Of a stretch of 42,545 nt of DNA, positions 39,903-42,545 are shown piece after piece. The stretch is from contig WYBP01000015.1 of assembly GCA_011525845.1 (NCBI GenBank), positions 110,723 to 153,267 on the forward strand, in the 5' to 3' direction. The notes under the pieces are model-generated. The model worked only from the letters and a program-made list of their open reading frames with translations. It searched no databases and had not been told where the DNA came from. The position numbers and the translations under genes were made by a program. Within the stretch, counting starts at the first letter, position 1; each line of letters starts with the position of its first letter. Source of the stretch: Gemmatimonadaceae bacterium (GTDB taxonomy: Bacteria; Gemmatimonadota; Gemmatimonadetes; Gemmatimonadales; Gemmatimonadaceae).

Positions 39903-40838
39903 GTGCGTGTCGTGCGTGTCGTTCGCGTCGTCGTGCTGCTGGTGCTCGCCGCGGTCGTCGGCCTCGTGGGCTGCGTCTACCTCGCCCCGGTCCGGACCAC
40001 CAACTTCGCGCTCGCCCTCGAACGCCAGCGCGCCGGCCTCGAGAAGAAGACGGTCACCCTGCCCGGGGGACTGCGGATGGTCTACCTCGAGGGCGGCTCG
40101 GGTGATCCCGTCGTACTCGTCCACGGCTTCGGCGCGGACAAGGACAACTTCACGCGCGTCGCCCGCGACCTCACGCCGCACTACCGCGTGATCATTCCCG
40201 ACCTCGCCGGCTTCGGCGAGTCGGACAAGCCGGCCGACGCGGACTACGCGCCGATCGCCCAGGCCGAGCGGATCCACGCCTTCGCGACCGCCCTCGGCGC
40301 GACCCCGATGCACCTGGGCGGCAGTTCGATGGGGGGACAGATCGCGCTCACCTACGCCGCGCGCCACCCCGACGCGGTGCGCACCCTCTGGCTCCTGGCG
40401 CCCGCCGGCGTCTGGACGGCACCGCCGAGCGAGATCCGCGTCACATACGACAAGACGGGGAAGAACCCGTTGCTCGTCCGGTCCGAGGAGGAGTTCGCAC
40501 AGCTCCTCGAACTCGTGATGGAGGATCCCCCCTACCTGCCGCGGCCGATGGTCAACGTCATGGCGCGATGGCGGATCGCGAACGCCGACCTCGAGGAGCG
40601 CATCTTCACGCAGATCTTCACCGACTCGGTCGAGGGGCGGGTCGCGGGCCTGCCCACGAGGACGCTGATCGTCTGGGGCGACCGGGACCGCGCGCTGCAC
40701 GTCGCCTCAGGCGAGGTGCTGCGCGCCCTCCTCCCGAACGCGACGCTCGTCATCATGCCGGGGATCGGCCACGCGCCGATGATCGAGCGCCCGAAGGAGA
40801 GTGCGACGCGGTACCTCGAGTTCCTCCGCTCGCCATAG
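39903..40838 (+). CDS. Membrane-anchored alpha/beta hydrolase
   Basis: A 311-residue protein starting with GTG. An N-terminal segment repeats Val-Arg-Val three times and runs into a helix (VLLVLAAVVGLVGC), so it is membrane-anchored, perhaps lipidated at Cys24. From residue 50 it is an alpha/beta hydrolase: VVLVHGFGADKDNF (oxyanion strand), nucleophile Ser142 in GGSSMGG, RTLIVWGDRDRAL with the acid, and GIGHAPMIERP with the His. It resembles esterases and C-C hydrolases of the MhpC type, with no clear substrate. The ABC ATPase begins directly after its stop, so the three last genes form one unit. Confidence 0.88.
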   Translation: MRVVRVVRVVVLLVLAAVVGLVGCVYLAPVRTTNFALALERQRAGLEKKTVTLPGGLRMVYLEGGSGDPVVLVHGFGADKDNFTRVARDLTPHYRVIIPDLAGFGESDKPADADYAPIAQAERIHAFATALGATPMHLGGSSMGGQIALTYAARHPDAVRTLWLLAPAGVWTAPPSEIRVTYDKTGKNPLLVRSEEEFAQLLELVMEDPPYLPRPMVNVMARWRIANADLEERIFTQIFTDSVEGRVAGLPTRTLIVWGDRDRALHVASGEVLRALLPNATLVIMPGIGHAPMIERPKESATRYLEFLRSP

Positions 40839-41756
40839 ATGCCCGACGCGGTCATCACGGTCTCGCAGCTGGGCAAGCGCTACGGACGCACGGTGGCGGT
40901 CGACGACGTCTCCCTGCAGGTGTACGAGGGGGAGATCTTCGGCCTGATCGGCCCCAACGGCGCCGGGAAGACGACCACCATGGAGTGCGTGCAGGGGCTC
41001 CGGCGCCAGGACCGGGGCACGGTCTCGGTGCTCGGCCTCGATCCCCAGCGGCAGTCCGCCGAGCTGCGGCGGCGGATCGGCGTGCAGCACCAGGAGGCGC
41101 ACCTCCAGAAGCGCATCAAGGTGTGGGAGGCCGTCGACCTCTGGTCGGCGCTCTACGACCGGACGGTGGATGCCGACGCGCTGCTGGCGCGGCTCGGGCT
41201 CACGGCCAAGCGGGACGCCTGGTTCATGACGCTCTCGGGGGGCCAGAAGCAGCGCCTCTTCATCGCCCTCGCGCTGATCCACGAGCCGGCGGTCGTCTTC
41301 CTCGACGAGCTCACCACCGGGCTCGACCCGCAGGCGCGCCGCGCCATCTGGGAACTCGTCACCGACATCCGCGCGCGAGGGGCGACGGTCTTCCTCACGA
41401 CCCACCTGATGGAGGAGGCGGAGCGCCTCTGCGACCGCGTGGCGATCATCGAGCACGGCCGGCTGATCGAGGTCGGGACGCCGGCCGAGCTCGTGGCGCG
41501 GCACTGCCCGGAGCGGCGCGTGGTGTTCACGAGCGACGACGCGATGGCGGCCGAGGCGCTGCGGCGCACCCCGGCGGTGCGGGCGTTCGAGGCGACGGGG
41601 AGCACCGTGACGCTCCACGGCGAGGGGGATGACTTCGTCACCGCCGTGATCCAGGCGATCGCCGTCAGCGGCGTCCACGTGCGCGGCTTCCGCACGGAGC
41701 TCCCGACGCTCGAGGACGTCTTCCTCAGGCTCACCGGCCACGGGATCCGAGACTGA
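40839..41756 (+). CDS. ABC-2-type transporter ATP-binding protein
   Basis: A 305-residue ATPase. Walker A is GPNGAGKTT (38-46), the Q-loop lies in QHQEAHLQKRIKVWEAV, the signature is LSGGQKQR, and Walker B is VVFLDE followed by TTGLDP and the switch His in TTHLMEEA. The C-terminal 70 residues (VVFTSDDAMAAEALRRTPAV) end in LPTLEDVFLRLTGHGIRD, the tail typical of drug- and lipid-type ABC-2 exporters of the NodI/DrrA class. It starts immediately after the stop of the hydrolase and ends 2 bases before the permease, so it pairs with that protein. The substrate is not indicated; export of a drug, lipid or polysaccharide part is usual for the class. Confidence 0.93.
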   Translation: MPDAVITVSQLGKRYGRTVAVDDVSLQVYEGEIFGLIGPNGAGKTTTMECVQGLRRQDRGTVSVLGLDPQRQSAELRRRIGVQHQEAHLQKRIKVWEAVDLWSALYDRTVDADALLARLGLTAKRDAWFMTLSGGQKQRLFIALALIHEPAVVFLDELTTGLDPQARRAIWELVTDIRARGATVFLTTHLMEEAERLCDRVAIIEHGRLIEVGTPAELVARHCPERRVVFTSDDAMAAEALRRTPAVRAFEATGSTVTLHGEGDDFVTAVIQAIAVSGVHVRGFRTELPTLEDVFLRLTGHGIRD

Positions 41757-41758
41757 CG

Positions 41759-42499
41759 ATGCTCAAGGGCCTCTGGAAGCTCACCTGGGTGGAGACGAAG
41801 GTCTTCGTGCGCGAGCCCCTGGGGCTCGTCGGGAGCCTGATCATCCCGGTGGTGATCTACGTGCTCATGGCGCGTGCGGTCGGGCCCGTCCCGTCGCAGG
41901 CCCCCGAGGCGGAGTCGCCGTTCAACGTGGCGATCCTCGCGGCGCTGATCATCGCGGTCGGCGCCGTGCTCTCGCTCATCGCGATCATCGCGATCTACCG
42001 CGAGGGGGGCATCCTCAAGCGGCTGCGCGCCACGCCGCTCTCCCCGGTCACGATCCTCGCGGCGCACGTGGTCGTGAAGCTCGGCTTCACGGTGGCGAGC
42101 CTGGCGCTGCTGGTCGTCGCCGGCCGGCGCTTCTTCCCCGGCGCGCTCGACGTGGACCTCCTCTCGTTCGGCGCCGCGCTGCTGCTCAGCACGCTGAGCA
42201 TCCTCGCGCTCGGGTTCGTCCTGGCGAGCCTCGTGCCGACCGCGCGCTTCGCGCAGCCCCTCGGCGCGGCGATCCTCTACCCGATGGTGGCGATCTCGGG
42301 GCTCTTCGTACCGGTGGACCGGCTCCCCGGGGTGGTGCGGGCGGTCGCGCGCGTGCTGCCGACCACCCACGCCGTCTCCCTGATGCAGGGGGTGTGGGAC
42401 GGCGTGCCCTGGCTGGCACTCTGGGTGCATGTCGCGGCGCTGCTCGCCGCGTTCGCGCTCTGCGTGGCGGTCTCCGCGCGCGTCTTCCGGTGGGAATGA
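41759..42499 (+). CDS. ABC-2-type transporter permease
   Basis: A 246-residue protein with six membrane helices: about 21-41, 57-80, 100-120, 135-155, 168-190 and 218-240. The amphipathic N-terminus (KLTWVETKVFVREPLGLVGSLIIPV) is usual for the DrrB-type permease, as are REGGILKRLRATPLSPVTILAAHV and PMVAISGLFVPVDRLP. The paired ATPase ends 2 bases upstream. This subunit forms the pore, probably as a homodimer, of an exporter with unknown cargo. After its stop only about 45 bases remain in the window, with a weak G/C stem near 42503-42527. Confidence 0.9.
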   Translation: MLKGLWKLTWVETKVFVREPLGLVGSLIIPVVIYVLMARAVGPVPSQAPEAESPFNVAILAALIIAVGAVLSLIAIIAIYREGGILKRLRATPLSPVTILAAHVVVKLGFTVASLALLVVAGRRFFPGALDVDLLSFGAALLLSTLSILALGFVLASLVPTARFAQPLGAAILYPMVAISGLFVPVDRLPGVVRAVARVLPTTHAVSLMQGVWDGVPWLALWVHVAALLAAFALCVAVSARVFRWE

Positions 42500-42545
42500 G
42501 GCGACGGGGGCGCCACCCCGCCTCCCGGATGCACGAAGCGGCCGG

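Noticed and set aside
39903-39935. Tandem 9-base Val-Arg-Val repeats at the start of the alpha/beta hydrolase
   Set aside because: Only three imperfect copies inside a coding signal segment. It is a curiosity of low-complexity coding, with no sign of a regulatory repeat.
42503-42527. G/C-rich stem after the ABC permease as a terminator
   Set aside because: Only a four-base G/C core pairs cleanly and the sequence ends soon after, so I did not list it.
1-42545. CRISPR arrays, tRNA or rRNA genes, insertion sequences and prophage genes
   Set aside because: I found no direct-repeat arrays with spacers, no cloverleaf or rRNA-like tracts, and no transposase or phage protein frames.

Overview
This is a GC-rich, densely coding bacterial chromosome window with about 31 protein genes and no gap over about 165 bases without a gene. 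I see no rRNA, tRNA, CRISPR array, insertion sequence or phage gene. Many secreted hydrolases, two CBM9/DUF5916 outer-membrane proteins, a sortilin-type BNR protein, an FG-GAP/UnbV protein, a TakP-like TRAP system and a topoisomerase IB occur together. That gene mix suggests a member of Gemmatimonadota (inference from gene content, no search run). GTG and TTG starts are used, and several -10 boxes sit 5-6 bases before a start codon, which suggests some leaderless messages.

Layout. 1-5361: start of an efflux adaptor gene (minus), a secreted M20 peptidase (plus), then a minus-strand pair encoding an M14 carboxypeptidase-like protein and a gamma-glutamyltransferase lipoprotein. A 14-bp perfect inverted repeat lies where the M20 and GGT genes converge. 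5503-7966: a small membrane protein, a DinB-fold protein and a seven-repeat FG-GAP/ASPIC-UnbV exported protein. 8010-11986: DUF5916 protein, DNA topoisomerase IB, a small membrane protein and a VOC protein, closely packed. 11991-13447: a divergent glyoxalase-like gene and a SIMPL-domain gene.

13485-21982 is the most unusual part. A palindrome-bearing promoter precedes a small four-helix membrane protein, whose gene overlaps a TonB-dependent receptor gene by 4 bases. An 11-bp tandem repeat then runs into the start of two tandem genes that resemble the CruF/DUF422 carotenoid family, both carrying a Cys-x16-Cys insertion. After a class III nucleotide cyclase gene on the other strand comes a divergently transcribed protein with two copies of a lycopene-cyclase-like LPIE motif. 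I infer a membrane locus for making, modifying or taking up a carotenoid or other isoprenoid; no chemistry is proven.

21979-29786: a lipoprotein with a possible GH-A-type glycosidase core and a large BNR/sortilin-like protein in one minus-strand unit, a second DUF5916 protein, and a divergent ornithine cyclodeaminase/mu-crystallin family gene. 29899-33415: a small DUF protein, then a TRAP transporter whose binding protein (plus) converges on its two permease genes (minus). Two tandem copies of a palindromic 14-mer lie upstream of the binding-protein gene.

33471-42499: a beta-propeller protein with a C-terminal anchor, a dipeptidyl-peptidase-IV-like S9 peptidase, an amidohydrolase, a VOC/AlkD-like pair (minus), an alpha/beta hydrolase, and an ABC-2 ATPase/permease pair. 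The general picture is a heterotroph that breaks down peptides and glycans outside the cytoplasm and imports small carboxylates.
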